This document shows, one piece after another, positions 31,342 through 40,926 of a DNA stretch of 64,000 bases. The notes under the pieces are model-generated. The model was not told where the DNA came from. It made no database searches and worked only from the letters and a program-made list of their open reading frames with translations. This DNA is from JASGCK01 sp031538565 (GTDB taxonomy: Bacteria > Pseudomonadota > Gammaproteobacteria > Burkholderiales > Burkholderiaceae_C), in contig JAVKLS010000032.1 of assembly GCA_031538565.1 (NCBI GenBank), positions 13,132 to 77,131 of the forward strand, read 5' to 3'. Position 1 is the first letter of the stretch; each line of letters begins with the position of its first letter. Both the position numbers and the translations under genes were made by a program.

Positions 31342-33101
31342 TGAAATCTAAATTTCCCAGCGCCAACAAACGCCCCGCGCAAGCGGTGAGCTTTGCCAGT
31401 AGCCCTTTGCTTGCCAGCCAAACACCGCTGTGGCGCAGCAAACTGCTACTGGCGCTGCTGGGGCTTGCGTTTACAGGGCTGGGCGCACGCGCCGCTTACG
31501 TGCAAGTTGTTCATCAAAGTTTTTATCAAAAGCAAGGTGAGATTCGATTTGCACGCACGCTAGACATCCCCGCTGAGCGCGGACGTGTACTCGATAGAAA
31601 CGGGCAAATCATGGCCTCCAATGTCCCTGCCGTGGGTGTGTGGGCAATTCCTGAAGACCTCAACGCCAGCTTGCAAGCCAGTCCCGAAAAATTACCCACG
31701 CTTGCCAAGCTGCTAGGGCTGCGTCCATCCGAAATGCAGCAAAAACTGGCGCAAGAGGATCGCTCCTTTGTGTGGTTACGTCGCCAACTAGATGGCAGCG
31801 TAGCTACCGATGTGCAGACTTTTAAATTGGATGGTTTGTACACCCGCCCCGAATCACGCAGGCAATATCCGCAAGGCGAAGCGACAAGCACACTGACAGG
31901 TTTGCTCAACAACGACGGCAAAGGCATTGAAGGCATTGAGCTTGCCTTTAACCAAGCGCTCTCTGGGCAAAGCGGCTCACGTCGCGTGATGAAAGACCGC
32001 ATGGGTCGTGTGGTGGAAGACATGGGCGACCGCATCGCGCCTGTCGATGGCAAAGATGTCCATCTCACCATTGACGAAAAAATTCAATTTTTCGCTTATC
32101 AAAAACTCAAAGAGGCGGTCACAGCGCAGCGCGCCAAAAGCGGATCCGTCGTGATTTTGGACGCAAAGACAGGCGAGGTGCTGGCGCTAACCAATTACGA
32201 CGCCCCCACAGCCAAAGGCGGCAGCAACCGCAACCGCGCATTAGTCGATAGCTTTGAGCCTGGCTCGGTCATGAAGCCGCTCACGATTGCTCTGGCACTA
32301 GAGCGCGGCATCGTCACGCCGCAAACCACGTTTCAAACTGCGCCTGGTTTCGTTATGGTGACAGGTTCCAAAATTACCGACTCGCACGTGCACGGCGTAC
32401 TTAGCGTCGACCAAATCATTGAAAAATCCAGCAACGTAGGCACGGTCAAAATCGCCCAGCAAATTCCCTACAAAGATATGTGGGAGTTTTACACTGCGGC
32501 GGGGCTTGGGCAAAAGCCTGCGCTGCCCTTTCCTGGCGTGGTGGGCGGAAAGCTACGCGCCTACAAATCGTGGCGACCTGTCGAGCAAGCCACCATGAGC
32601 TATGGCTACGGCTTGTCGGTGAGTCTTTTTCAGCTGGCGCAGGCCTATAGCGTTTTGGCAAATGATGGTGAGCGGATAGCGCCCACTCTCGTGCGCGGCG
32701 ATGCGCCCGCAGCGCACCAGCGCATCTTGAGCGCAGCCACAGCACGCGCGGTTCGCCATATGCTCAATCTTGCCACGGGCAAAGACGGCACAGCCCCCAA
32801 AGCGCAAGTAGAGGGCTACGCCGTGGGTGGCAAAACGGGAACGGCGCATAAGCAAGAGGGGCGCAGCTACGCCGCACATAGATACCGCAGCACCTTTGTA
32901 GGTATTGCGCCCATTGATGCGCCGCGCATTGTGGTGGCCGTATCGATTGATGAGCCTAGCAACGGCCAATACTTTGGCGGCGATATTGCAGCGCCTGTTT
33001 TTTCGCAAACCGTGGGGCAAACTTTGCGCCTCTTAGGTGTTGCGCCCAACCTTGCCGTGAAGCCGCAAATCTCTAATACGCCCACGCAAGAGAGCATATG
33101 A
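31338..33101 (+). CDS. ftsI: Septal peptidoglycan transpeptidase FtsI (PBP3)
   Basis: Class B penicillin-binding protein of 587 residues that cross-links septal peptidoglycan. It has an N-terminal membrane anchor at about 34-55 and a pedestal domain with PAERGRVLDRNGQIMASNVP. The transpeptidase motifs are SVMK at 310-313 with the catalytic Ser, SSN at 364-366, and KTGTAHK near 497. GVVGGKLRAYKSWRPVEQATMSYG is the usual region before the last motif (quoted part: RPVEQATMSYGYG). It overlaps ftsL and murE by 4 bases. It works with FtsW, encoded later in the cluster. Confidence 0.96.
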   Translation: MMKSKFPSANKRPAQAVSFASSPLLASQTPLWRSKLLLALLGLAFTGLGARAAYVQVVHQSFYQKQGEIRFARTLDIPAERGRVLDRNGQIMASNVPAVGVWAIPEDLNASLQASPEKLPTLAKLLGLRPSEMQQKLAQEDRSFVWLRRQLDGSVATDVQTFKLDGLYTRPESRRQYPQGEATSTLTGLLNNDGKGIEGIELAFNQALSGQSGSRRVMKDRMGRVVEDMGDRIAPVDGKDVHLTIDEKIQFFAYQKLKEAVTAQRAKSGSVVILDAKTGEVLALTNYDAPTAKGGSNRNRALVDSFEPGSVMKPLTIALALERGIVTPQTTFQTAPGFVMVTGSKITDSHVHGVLSVDQIIEKSSNVGTVKIAQQIPYKDMWEFYTAAGLGQKPALPFPGVVGGKLRAYKSWRPVEQATMSYGYGLSVSLFQLAQAYSVLANDGERIAPTLVRGDAPAAHQRILSAATARAVRHMLNLATGKDGTAPKAQVEGYAVGGKTGTAHKQEGRSYAAHRYRSTFVGIAPIDAPRIVVAVSIDEPSNGQYFGGDIAAPVFSQTVGQTLRLLGVAPNLAVKPQISNTPTQESI

Positions 33102-34606
33102 GTACAGCTCTTTTGCGCGATCCTGCTGCTGCCGTAGCCTGGCTGCGAGGCAAAGGATGCACGCGCTTAGTCACAGACAGTCGCCGCGTCCAAATCAGCG
33201 ATGCGCTTATTGCGTGGCCAGGTGCAGCCGTGGATGGCAGGCAATTTATTCCTGCCGCCATTGCAAAGGGCGCAGCTTGTGCGCTGATGGAGTCACAAGA
33301 TGCGCCAGAAGTCTTGCTGACCATGCCGTCCGTTTGTGCGTACCAACATTTAAAGACCGCCGCGGGCGACATTGCCTCGCTGTTTTATGGCGAACCTAGT
33401 CACGCACTGCAAGTCGTTGCCTTTACAGGAACCAATGGCAAAACGTCGAGTAGTTGGTGGCTTGCGGAAGCGCTCTCGCATCTGCCCGCACCGCACACAA
33501 GGATTTGCGCCGTGGTGGGAACTTTGGGCGCAGGACAAATCGACCGCCTCGAACCCAATGGCCTTACCACCCCCGATCCCGTGTTGCTGCAAGAAAAACT
33601 CCACGCCTTTGCCGCGCAAAACTGCAAGGTGGTGGCGCTAGAAGCGTCGTCCATTGGCATTGCCGAGGGGCGCTTAAATGGCACGCGCATTCACACCGCC
33701 GTGTTTACCAATTTCACGCAAGATCATTTGGACTACCACGGCACCATGGAGGCCTACTGGCAAGCCAAGGCATCGCTATTTGATTGGCCGCACCTAAAGG
33801 CCGTCGTCATCAACTTAGACGACACGCAGGGTTTGGCGCTACTCGATCGCGTGCGCGAAAGGGCGCTTGACGTGTGGACGTTTGGCATGGACCGCGCAGC
33901 GCGTTTACAAGCAACCAACATTCGCACCACGGCACAAGGCTTGGCGTTTGATGTGACCGAACAAACGTCTGGCGACACGCACCAATCTCACCCACTTCAG
34001 ACCCACTTGATTGGACACTACAACATCAACAACTTATTAGGCGTGATTGCTGCCATGCGAACACTTGGCGTTTCGCTTGCCTTATGCCTAGAGACTTGCG
34101 CAAAAATAAGTCCCGTGCCTGGACGCTTAGAAATTGTCTCGCAAGCCGCCCAGCCACTAACCGTAATTGACTACGCGCATTCACCCGACGCATTAGAAAA
34201 AGTGTTGCTCGCGCTGCGCGAAGTCACCACCGAGCGCGGTGGCACGCTATGGTGCGTATTTGGCTGCGGCGGCAAGCGCGACGCCAGCAAGCGCCCCATC
34301 ATGGGCGCGATTGCCGCACGTTTTGCCGACAACGTCGTTGTGACCAGCGACAACCCTCGCGATGAAAATCCAAACACCATCGCCTCACACATCTTGCGCG
34401 GCACGAGCGACGAGCGTGCGGTGCAAGTTCAAGTCAACCGCGCGCTTGCGATTGACGAAACAATTGTCCAGGCCAAAGCAAGCGATGTCATTCTCATTGC
34501 AGGCAAGGGACACGAAGACTACCAAGAAATCGCGGGCGTTTTGCATCCATTTAGCGATCAGCAGCACGCCAGAGCAGCGCTAACAACTTGGAGCGCCAAG
34601 CCATGA
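33098..34606 (+). CDS. murE: UDP-MurNAc-tripeptide synthetase MurE
   Basis: ATP-dependent ligase that adds meso-diaminopimelate to UDP-MurNAc-L-Ala-D-Glu. The 502 residues contain the ATP-binding loop AFTGTNGKTSSSWW, FTNFTQDHLDYHGTM, the carbamylated-Lys region, and VIDYAHSPDALEKVL. The DNPR motif in TSDNPRDENPNTI is the signature of meso-DAP specific enzymes, which agrees with dapB and dapF in this window. IAGKGHEDYQEI closes the C-terminal domain. It is cytosolic and overlaps ftsI by 4 bases and murF by 4 bases. Confidence 0.96.
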   Translation: MSTALLRDPAAAVAWLRGKGCTRLVTDSRRVQISDALIAWPGAAVDGRQFIPAAIAKGAACALMESQDAPEVLLTMPSVCAYQHLKTAAGDIASLFYGEPSHALQVVAFTGTNGKTSSSWWLAEALSHLPAPHTRICAVVGTLGAGQIDRLEPNGLTTPDPVLLQEKLHAFAAQNCKVVALEASSIGIAEGRLNGTRIHTAVFTNFTQDHLDYHGTMEAYWQAKASLFDWPHLKAVVINLDDTQGLALLDRVRERALDVWTFGMDRAARLQATNIRTTAQGLAFDVTEQTSGDTHQSHPLQTHLIGHYNINNLLGVIAAMRTLGVSLALCLETCAKISPVPGRLEIVSQAAQPLTVIDYAHSPDALEKVLLALREVTTERGGTLWCVFGCGGKRDASKRPIMGAIAARFADNVVVTSDNPRDENPNTIASHILRGTSDERAVQVQVNRALAIDETIVQAKASDVILIAGKGHEDYQEIAGVLHPFSDQQHARAALTTWSAKP

Positions 34607-35982
34607 TGAATCTGCTACTTGCACAGCAACTGCTACCGCAGTCCAAGCTAGTGGGCGACGCTGCAACAGCATTCACCCGCGTTCACACCGACACACGCAG
34701 CTTGCAAGCAGGCGATTTGTTTGTGGCGCTAAAAGGCGATCAATTTGACGCACACAATTTTTTACCTCAAGCAAAATGTTGCGCGGCAACCATTGCCCAG
34801 CATGGCTTGACAGAAAACGGATTGACTGGATTGGAAGTGCCAGACAGCAAAGCGGCGCTAGGATTACTGGCAAAAAATTGGCGTGCACATCTTGCCGCCG
34901 CGCACAACATTCCTGTGATTGCCGTCACGGGTAGCAATGGCAAAACCACACTCACGCAAATGATTGCCAGCATCTTAAAAAGCTGGCACGCGTTAGCCTC
35001 GCTCGCAACGCAAGGCAATTTCAATAACGATATTGGCGTACCGCTGACGCTGCTTGGCCTGCGCCCATCGCATCGCTGCGCTGTGGTTGAGTTGGGCATG
35101 AATCACGCGGGTGAAATTGCGGCGCTTGCCGCCATGACTGCGCCCACGGTGGCTGTGGTCAACAACGCACAGCGCGAGCACCAAGAATTTATGAAAAGCG
35201 TAGAAGCTGTAGCGCGTGAAAACGGAAGCGTCATTGAAAGCCTTGACGCGACAGGCGTCGCCGTATTTCCTGCAGATGACGCATACAGCAGCGTGTGGCG
35301 CAAATTAGCAGCTCAGCGTCCTGTACTCACTTTTGGTTGGGCAGACGCCGACATCACGGCAAGCTGTGCATGGCAAGGCGGCGCGTGGCAAGTGCAGGCA
35401 CAAACGCCCGCAGGCGAGGTGCAGTACCAGCTCCACATGGCGGGCAAGCACAACGTCAAAAATTCTCTGGCTGCCGTTGCTTGCAGCATTGCAGCAGGCG
35501 TACCCGCGCACCATATTCAACAAGGCTTGTCCAGTTTTGCAGCGGTTGCTGGACGCTCGCGCACGGTGCAACTTGGCGCAGATGATGCCGCCATCACCTT
35601 GGTGGACGACAGCTACAACGCCAACCCCGACTCCGTCATTGCCGCCATCGATATGTTGCTGGACTTACCCGCCCCGCATTTACTGATTTTGGGCGACATG
35701 GGCGAGGTGGGCGATCAAGGACCCGCATTTCATGCAGAAGTGGGTGCGCACGCCAAGGCTTGCGGTGTTCTACATTTTTGGACGCTGGGGGATTTGTGCC
35801 AACACGCAGGCGGGAAGCATTTTTCGGGGATGGAGGAGTTGTTGCTTGCTATTGATCAATTGAAAAAAACAGTGATTCCCGCCCCTCGCAGCATCCTTGT
35901 TAAAGGTTCGCGTTTCATGAAGATGGAGCGCGCTGTGCAGCGTTTAGAGCAATGTGGTCAGGAGAGTCGCCATGCTGCTTAG
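34603..35982 (+). CDS. murF: UDP-MurNAc-tripeptide:D-Ala-D-Ala ligase MurF
   Basis: Adds D-alanyl-D-alanine to complete the UDP-MurNAc-pentapeptide. The start at 34603 (ATGATGA, overlapping the murE stop) gives 459 residues beginning MMNLLLAQQLLPQ. Motifs: THTDTRSL-type N-terminal region VHTDTRSLQAGDLFVALKG, ATP loop IAVTGSNGKTTLTQMI, NNDIGVPLTLLGL, VELGMNHAGEIAALA, HNVKNSLAAVACS, and DDSYNANPDSVIAAID with ILGDMGEVG. It overlaps mraY by 11 bases. It uses the dipeptide made by DdlB, encoded further down. Confidence 0.95.
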   Translation: MMNLLLAQQLLPQSKLVGDAATAFTRVHTDTRSLQAGDLFVALKGDQFDAHNFLPQAKCCAATIAQHGLTENGLTGLEVPDSKAALGLLAKNWRAHLAAAHNIPVIAVTGSNGKTTLTQMIASILKSWHALASLATQGNFNNDIGVPLTLLGLRPSHRCAVVELGMNHAGEIAALAAMTAPTVAVVNNAQREHQEFMKSVEAVARENGSVIESLDATGVAVFPADDAYSSVWRKLAAQRPVLTFGWADADITASCAWQGGAWQVQAQTPAGEVQYQLHMAGKHNVKNSLAAVACSIAAGVPAHHIQQGLSSFAAVAGRSRTVQLGADDAAITLVDDSYNANPDSVIAAIDMLLDLPAPHLLILGDMGEVGDQGPAFHAEVGAHAKACGVLHFWTLGDLCQHAGGKHFSGMEELLLAIDQLKKTVIPAPRSILVKGSRFMKMERAVQRLEQCGQESRHAA

Positions 35983-37150
35983 TTTTGCCCATTGGCTGCA
36001 AAGCGTTTATCCCGATCTTAAATTTTTGCGTGTGGTGGACTACCTCACCTTCCGCGCCGTCATGGCATCCTTGACAGCCTTGGTGCTTGGTCTTGCGATT
36101 GGTCCTTGGGTGATTGCACGACTTGCCGCGCTCAAAATTGGACAGCCCGTGCGCGCTTACGGAATGCAGTCGCATCTTGCCAAAAGCGGCACACCCACAA
36201 TGGGCGGCGTTTTAATTTTGCTGTGCATCACCGCCTCTACTTTGCTGTGGTTCGATTGGAGCAACCGCTTTGTGTGGATTGTGCTGGTCGTGACCTTGGG
36301 TTTTGGCGCTATTGGCTGGGCAGATGACTGGAAAAAGGTCGTGAACAAAGACCCTGAGGGTATGCGCTCACGCGAAAAGTATTTTTGGCAATCGCTCATC
36401 GGGCTTATTGCTGCTTTGTATTTGGTGTTCAGCATTTCAGAAAACACCAATATGCGCGTGCTCGAACTTTTTCTTCAGTGGGTGAGCTCTGGCTTTGATG
36501 TCAACCTCCCGCCCAAAGCAGGCCTGCTTGTTCCCTTTTTTAAAGAAGTCAGTTATCCGCTGGGGGTTTTAGGATTTGTGGTGCTGACCTACCTTGTGAT
36601 TGTGGGTTCTAGCAACGCGGTCAATCTAACCGATGGCCTGGATGGTCTTGCCATCATGCCCGTAGTGATGGTGGGTTCGGCGCTGGGGATTTTTGCTTAC
36701 GTCACGGGCAACGTGGTCTATTCGAAGTATTTATTTTTGCCTCACATCGCAGGCTCGGGCGAGTTACTCATCTTTTGCGCGGCTATGGCTGGTGCGGGTT
36801 TGGCGTTTCTGTGGTTTAACACGCATCCCGCGCAAGTGTTTATGGGTGATGTGGGGGCGCTGGCACTAGGCGCAGCGCTGGGCACGATTGCCATCATTGT
36901 TCGACAAGAAATTGTGCTTGCCATCATGGGCGGTATTTTTGTCGTCGAGGCCGTATCGGTGATGCTGCAAGTCGTGTATTTCAAAACGACTCGCCGCAAA
37001 TACGGCGAGGGCAAACGCTTGTTCAAAATGGCGCCGCTGCACCATCACTTTGAAAAATCAGGCTGGGCAGAAACCCAAGTCGTGGTTCGTTTTTGGATCA
37101 TCACCATGCTTTTGTGCTTGGTAGGCCTCTCCACCTTAAAGCTGCGCTAA
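35972..37150 (+). CDS. mraY: Phospho-MurNAc-pentapeptide translocase MraY
   Basis: Integral membrane enzyme that transfers phospho-MurNAc-pentapeptide to undecaprenyl phosphate, making lipid I. The start at 35972 is supported by AGGAG upstream and gives 392 residues with about ten hydrophobic segments. Key motifs are KSGTPTMGGVLILL, GWADDWKKVVNKD with the paired aspartates, NAVNLTDGLDGLA, FNTHPAQVFMGDVGALALG with the third catalytic Asp, and MAPLHHHFEKSGW. It overlaps murF by 11 bases. Confidence 0.97.
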   Translation: MLLSFAHWLQSVYPDLKFLRVVDYLTFRAVMASLTALVLGLAIGPWVIARLAALKIGQPVRAYGMQSHLAKSGTPTMGGVLILLCITASTLLWFDWSNRFVWIVLVVTLGFGAIGWADDWKKVVNKDPEGMRSREKYFWQSLIGLIAALYLVFSISENTNMRVLELFLQWVSSGFDVNLPPKAGLLVPFFKEVSYPLGVLGFVVLTYLVIVGSSNAVNLTDGLDGLAIMPVVMVGSALGIFAYVTGNVVYSKYLFLPHIAGSGELLIFCAAMAGAGLAFLWFNTHPAQVFMGDVGALALGAALGTIAIIVRQEIVLAIMGGIFVVEAVSVMLQVVYFKTTRRKYGEGKRLFKMAPLHHHFEKSGWAETQVVVRFWIITMLLCLVGLSTLKLR

Positions 37151-37154
37151 GACG

Positions 37155-38657
37155 ATGAAGCAAACGCTTGCCAATCAACGCATTCTCGTCCTCGGGCTTG
37201 GTATTTCGGGGTTGGCGATGGCGCGTTGGTGTTTGCGTTTGGGTGCGGCTGTGACGGTGGTCGATACGCGCTCCGATCCGCCTGCGCTGCCTGTTTTACA
37301 AGCGCTTGTCGCAGCTGGCAGCGCGATTAACTTTCAATCGCAAGTCTTTGCGGCGGATTTAATTGAAGGCTCCAACGTTTGCGCCGTTTTTAAAAGTCAA
37401 GGTCTTAGCCCTGCCGCTGTGGCTCCTGTGTGGCGTGCCGCCAAATCCAGCGGATTGTGGGTTGGCAACGAGTTGACGCTTTTTAATCATGCGCTTGACG
37501 AGCTTAAAAGCACGCACGGCTACGCACCCAAAGTGCTTGGCATCACAGGCACAAACGGCAAAACAACCGTGACTTCACTAACGGGTCAGTTGGTAGCTCG
37601 CGCAGGTAAAAGCGTGGCAGTGGCGGGCAATATCGATCCTGCGCTGCTAGACACATTGGCGCTGCATTTAGATGCGCAAGCGCAAAACCAAACGCCACTG
37701 CCCGAGGTCTGGGTGCTGGAGTTGGCTAGTTTTCAATTAGATGAGGTTGAGGACTTCAAACCAACGGCGGCTACCGTGCTCAATCTCACGCAAGATCATT
37801 TGGATTGGCATGGCTCGATGCAGGCTTATGCCCAATCCAAAGAAAACATTTACGGTTTTGCCAGCGGCAAGAGTTGCAAAGCCCAAACGCAAATCCACGT
37901 CACCAGCGGCAGACCCACACGTGTCGAGGAATATGGCATTGAGTCAGTCGCAGGGATGCCTTGGTTAGTGCGCGCCGTGCCCGAGTCAGATGAGCCACCC
38001 GCGCGCGCGCGCAAAGGCGAGGCGCCGCCGCCCACACCGTTTAGCATTCAGCGCCTCATGCCCGCAGACGCACTACGAATTCGCGGCGCGCACAATCGAA
38101 CCAATGCGCTCGCGGCTCTGGCGTTAGCTGCGCGTGCAGGCTGCGCGATAGCGCCCATGCTCTACGGCTTGCGTGAGTACCGAGGCGAGCCACACCGCAT
38201 GGAGTCAATTGCCATTCAAAACGAAGTGGAATACATCGACGACAGCAAGGGCACCAACGTGGGCGCAACCGTGGCAGCACTCACTAGCCTAGGCGCGGAC
38301 AATGCGGGGCGTTTGGGTGATAAAAAAATCATCGTAATTTTGGGCGGCGATGGCAAAGGGCAAGACTTTTCGCCTCTGCTCTCGCCCGTTGATTGGTTCG
38401 TGCGCCACGCGGTGCTAATTGGCAAAGACGCCGCACACATCGAAGCGGCCTTGCAAAGCGCAGTAAATGTGGGCTTGCACCATGCAAGCGATTTACCCAG
38501 CGCCGTTGTCCAATGCGCGGCACTGGCTGTCCGTGGTGATGTGGTATTACTCTCGCCCGCCTGCGCATCGCTGGATATGTTTCAAGACTACAAGCACCGT
38601 GCCGCAGTGTTTGCCTCCAACGTGCAAAATTTAATGCGCGACGAGGGCAACGTATGA
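37155..38657 (+). CDS. murD: UDP-MurNAc-L-alanine:D-glutamate ligase MurD
   Basis: Adds D-glutamate to UDP-MurNAc-L-Ala in the cytosol. At 500 residues it is longer than E. coli MurD (438). Motifs: ILVLGLGISGLAMARW, ITGTNGKTTVTSL, VLELASFQLDEVED, NLTQDHLDWHGSM, GAHNRTNALAALALA, and DDSKGTNVGATVAAL with ILGGDGKGQDFSPL. The central domain around residues 230-300 carries a low-complexity basic/proline stretch (PPARARKGEAPPPTP), a Burkholderiales-type extension. The part before it (ASGKSCKAQTQIHVTS) looks rearranged or shortened relative to relatives. It lies 4 bases after mraY and overlaps ftsW. Confidence 0.94.
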   Translation: MKQTLANQRILVLGLGISGLAMARWCLRLGAAVTVVDTRSDPPALPVLQALVAAGSAINFQSQVFAADLIEGSNVCAVFKSQGLSPAAVAPVWRAAKSSGLWVGNELTLFNHALDELKSTHGYAPKVLGITGTNGKTTVTSLTGQLVARAGKSVAVAGNIDPALLDTLALHLDAQAQNQTPLPEVWVLELASFQLDEVEDFKPTAATVLNLTQDHLDWHGSMQAYAQSKENIYGFASGKSCKAQTQIHVTSGRPTRVEEYGIESVAGMPWLVRAVPESDEPPARARKGEAPPPTPFSIQRLMPADALRIRGAHNRTNALAALALAARAGCAIAPMLYGLREYRGEPHRMESIAIQNEVEYIDDSKGTNVGATVAALTSLGADNAGRLGDKKIIVILGGDGKGQDFSPLLSPVDWFVRHAVLIGKDAAHIEAALQSAVNVGLHHASDLPSAVVQCAALAVRGDVVLLSPACASLDMFQDYKHRAAVFASNVQNLMRDEGNV

Positions 38658-39820
38658 GCCGCTCAGTCAATCCAACCTACGTTCAAACCGAAGGGGTCGA
38701 TCAAACCTTGATTTGGATTGTGGCTACGCTTTTATTGTGGGGACTGGTGATGGTGTACTCCACCACCATTGGTATGCCCGACAACCCCAAATTTGCCAAG
38801 TACACGCATTTTTATTTTTTAAACCGCCATGTGCTCGCGATTGGTCTTGCCCTAGCCTGTGCGGCGGTTGTTTACCGCATCCCCATGACGCTGTGGGATC
38901 GCACTGCGCCATACATTTTTATAGCGTCTTTGGCTTTGCTAGTTTTGGTGTTGATTCCGCACATCGGCATCGTGGTCAACCGTGCGCGGCGCTGGTTGCC
39001 GCTGGGCGTCATGCAGTTTCAACCTTCGGAGCTTGCCAAACTGGCTACCTTGCTCTACGCCGCTAACTACATGGTACGAAAAATAGCGCTGCGCGAAAAC
39101 TTTTTTCGTGCCATTTGGCCTATGGCTACTGCGGTGGCAGCCGTGGGCGGACTACTGCTTGCCGAGCCTGACATGGGCGCTTTTGTGGTGATTGCCGTCA
39201 TCGCCATGAGCATTCTATTTTTGGGCGGCGTCAATGCGCGGATGTTCTTTTTAATTGGTTTTATTTTGCTACTCACTTTTGTGTGCATGGTGGCATTTAA
39301 TGAGACTCGCAAAGAGCGTTTTCTCGCATTCCTAAACCCTTGGGATGCTGAAATTGCGCTGGGCAAAGGCTATCAACTCACACACGCCTTGATCGCACTG
39401 GGCCGCGGGCAACTTGTGGGCGTAGGACTTGGTGGCAGCATAGAAAAAATGCACTGGCTGCCCGAAGCGCACACCGACTTCATGCTTGCCGTCATCGGTG
39501 AGGAGTTTGGTCTTGTGGGCGTGCTCTTGGTGCTGGGTTTGTTTTTTTGGATGGTTAAAAAAATGATCCTTATTGGCAGAAAAGCCATTGATATGAATCG
39601 CCTCTTTGCAGGTCTTGTGGCGCAAGGTGTGGCTATTTGGATGGGGTTTCAAATGCTGATTAACGTCGCGGTCAATGTGGGCGCAATGCCCACCAAGGGA
39701 TTGACCCTGCCACTCATGAGTTACGGCGGATCGGCACTTTTATTTAACTTGATCGCCATTGCGATTGTGCTGCGCGTGGACAAAGAAAACCACCAAATGA
39801 CTAGCGGGAGGTCTGCATGA
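38654..39820 (+). CDS. ftsW: Septal peptidoglycan polymerase FtsW
   Basis: SEDS-family glycosyltransferase that polymerises lipid II at the septum as partner of FtsI. The 388 residues have about ten membrane segments. Diagnostic stretches are WGLVMVYSTTIGMP near the N-terminus, RRWLPLGVMQFQPSELAKLA with the catalytic-loop acidic region, LLAEPDMGAFVVI, GRGQLVGVGLGGS, LPEAHTDFMLAVIGEEFG, and PTKGLTLPLMSYGGSALLFN. It overlaps murD and murG by 4 bases each. Confidence 0.96.
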   Translation: MSRSVNPTYVQTEGVDQTLIWIVATLLLWGLVMVYSTTIGMPDNPKFAKYTHFYFLNRHVLAIGLALACAAVVYRIPMTLWDRTAPYIFIASLALLVLVLIPHIGIVVNRARRWLPLGVMQFQPSELAKLATLLYAANYMVRKIALRENFFRAIWPMATAVAAVGGLLLAEPDMGAFVVIAVIAMSILFLGGVNARMFFLIGFILLLTFVCMVAFNETRKERFLAFLNPWDAEIALGKGYQLTHALIALGRGQLVGVGLGGSIEKMHWLPEAHTDFMLAVIGEEFGLVGVLLVLGLFFWMVKKMILIGRKAIDMNRLFAGLVAQGVAIWMGFQMLINVAVNVGAMPTKGLTLPLMSYGGSALLFNLIAIAIVLRVDKENHQMTSGRSA

Positions 39821-40926
39821 CGGCAACTCGCACAGCGCTCATCATGGCGGGCGGCACGGGGGGGCATATCTTTCCAGGTCTGGCCGTCGCGCACGCCTTG
39901 CTGGGAAGGGGCTGGCGCGTGGCGTGGCTGGGCGGAACGGGAACGCCTGCAAAGCCCAGCATGGAGTCCGAACTCATTCCCGCGCAAGCTGCGCAAGGCG
40001 TCGCTATCGCGTTTGAAGCCATTACGTTTGGTGGATTGCGCGGCAAGGGACTCGTCGCCAAATTTCTCTTACCCCTCAAGCTTGCCAAGGCACTGTGGCA
40101 AAGTCACCTTGTGCTCAGGCGCGTGCGCCCCGACGTTGTCATTGGCATGGGTGGCTACGTCAGCTTTCCTGCGGGGCTGATGGCGCGGCTTCACCGCATT
40201 CCGCTTGTGCTGCACGAGCAAAACGCCATCGCAGGACTTGCGAATAAAGTGCTGGCGCGTTTTGCTTGTCACGTGTTTACCGCTTTTCCTGATGTGCTCA
40301 CCACCGAGTCGAGCCGCACGCAGTGCATTGGCAATCCACTGCGAACAGCCTTCTGCAACCAAGCTTCGCCCGCCGACCGATTTGCCAATCGCACAGGCGT
40401 TTTGCAATTGCTGGTTGTGGGCGGAAGCTTGGGCGCAAAAGGATTGAACGAGCTTGTGCCCAAGGCGCTGGCACTCATCCCTCTTGACCAGCGTCCACGC
40501 GTCACGCATCAAAGCGGCGCGGCGCAGCTGGACGATTTACAAGCTAATTATTTGCGCGTCAATGTGGCGGCTACTTGCACCGCTTTTATCAACGACACAG
40601 CCTCTGCTTATGCCAGTGCCGACATCGTCATCGCCAGAAGCGGCGCTTCCACCGTAACGGAAATTGCCGCTGTGGGCGCGGCCGCGCTGTTTGTGCCATT
40701 CCCTTTTGCTGTGGACGATCATCAAACCACCAATGCCAAATATCTAGTGGATGCGGACGCCGCATGGATAGAGCAGCAAGCAGATTTGCATCCACAAATG
40801 CTTGCAGATTTTTTGCAAACCCGCACACGCGAAGACTTGCTTGCCAAAGCGCAGTTTGCACGCAGCATGGCAAAAACAAACGCCGTGAACATCATCCTGC
40901 AAACCTGCGAGGAACTTGTGTCATGA
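39817..40926 (+). CDS. murG: Lipid II synthase MurG
   Basis: GT-B glycosyltransferase at the inner membrane face that adds GlcNAc to lipid I to form lipid II. The 369 residues begin with the glycine-rich MAGGTGGHIFPGLAVAHAL (its DNA contains a G7 run). They then show GMGGYVSFPAGLMARL, LVLHEQNAIAGLANKVL, VVGGSLGAKGLNELVP and HQSGAAQ. The UDP-GlcNAc site is IARSGASTVTEIAAVGAAAL with PFPFAVDDHQTTNAKYL. It overlaps ftsW and murC by 4 bases. Confidence 0.97.
   Translation: MTATRTALIMAGGTGGHIFPGLAVAHALLGRGWRVAWLGGTGTPAKPSMESELIPAQAAQGVAIAFEAITFGGLRGKGLVAKFLLPLKLAKALWQSHLVLRRVRPDVVIGMGGYVSFPAGLMARLHRIPLVLHEQNAIAGLANKVLARFACHVFTAFPDVLTTESSRTQCIGNPLRTAFCNQASPADRFANRTGVLQLLVVGGSLGAKGLNELVPKALALIPLDQRPRVTHQSGAAQLDDLQANYLRVNVAATCTAFINDTASAYASADIVIARSGASTVTEIAAVGAAALFVPFPFAVDDHQTTNAKYLVDADAAWIEQQADLHPQMLADFLQTRTREDLLAKAQFARSMAKTNAVNIILQTCEELVS

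Noticed and set aside
40575..40922. N-terminal extension of murC
   Set aside because: Shadow of murG in another frame; the ATGA overlap at 40923 gives a standard MurC start.
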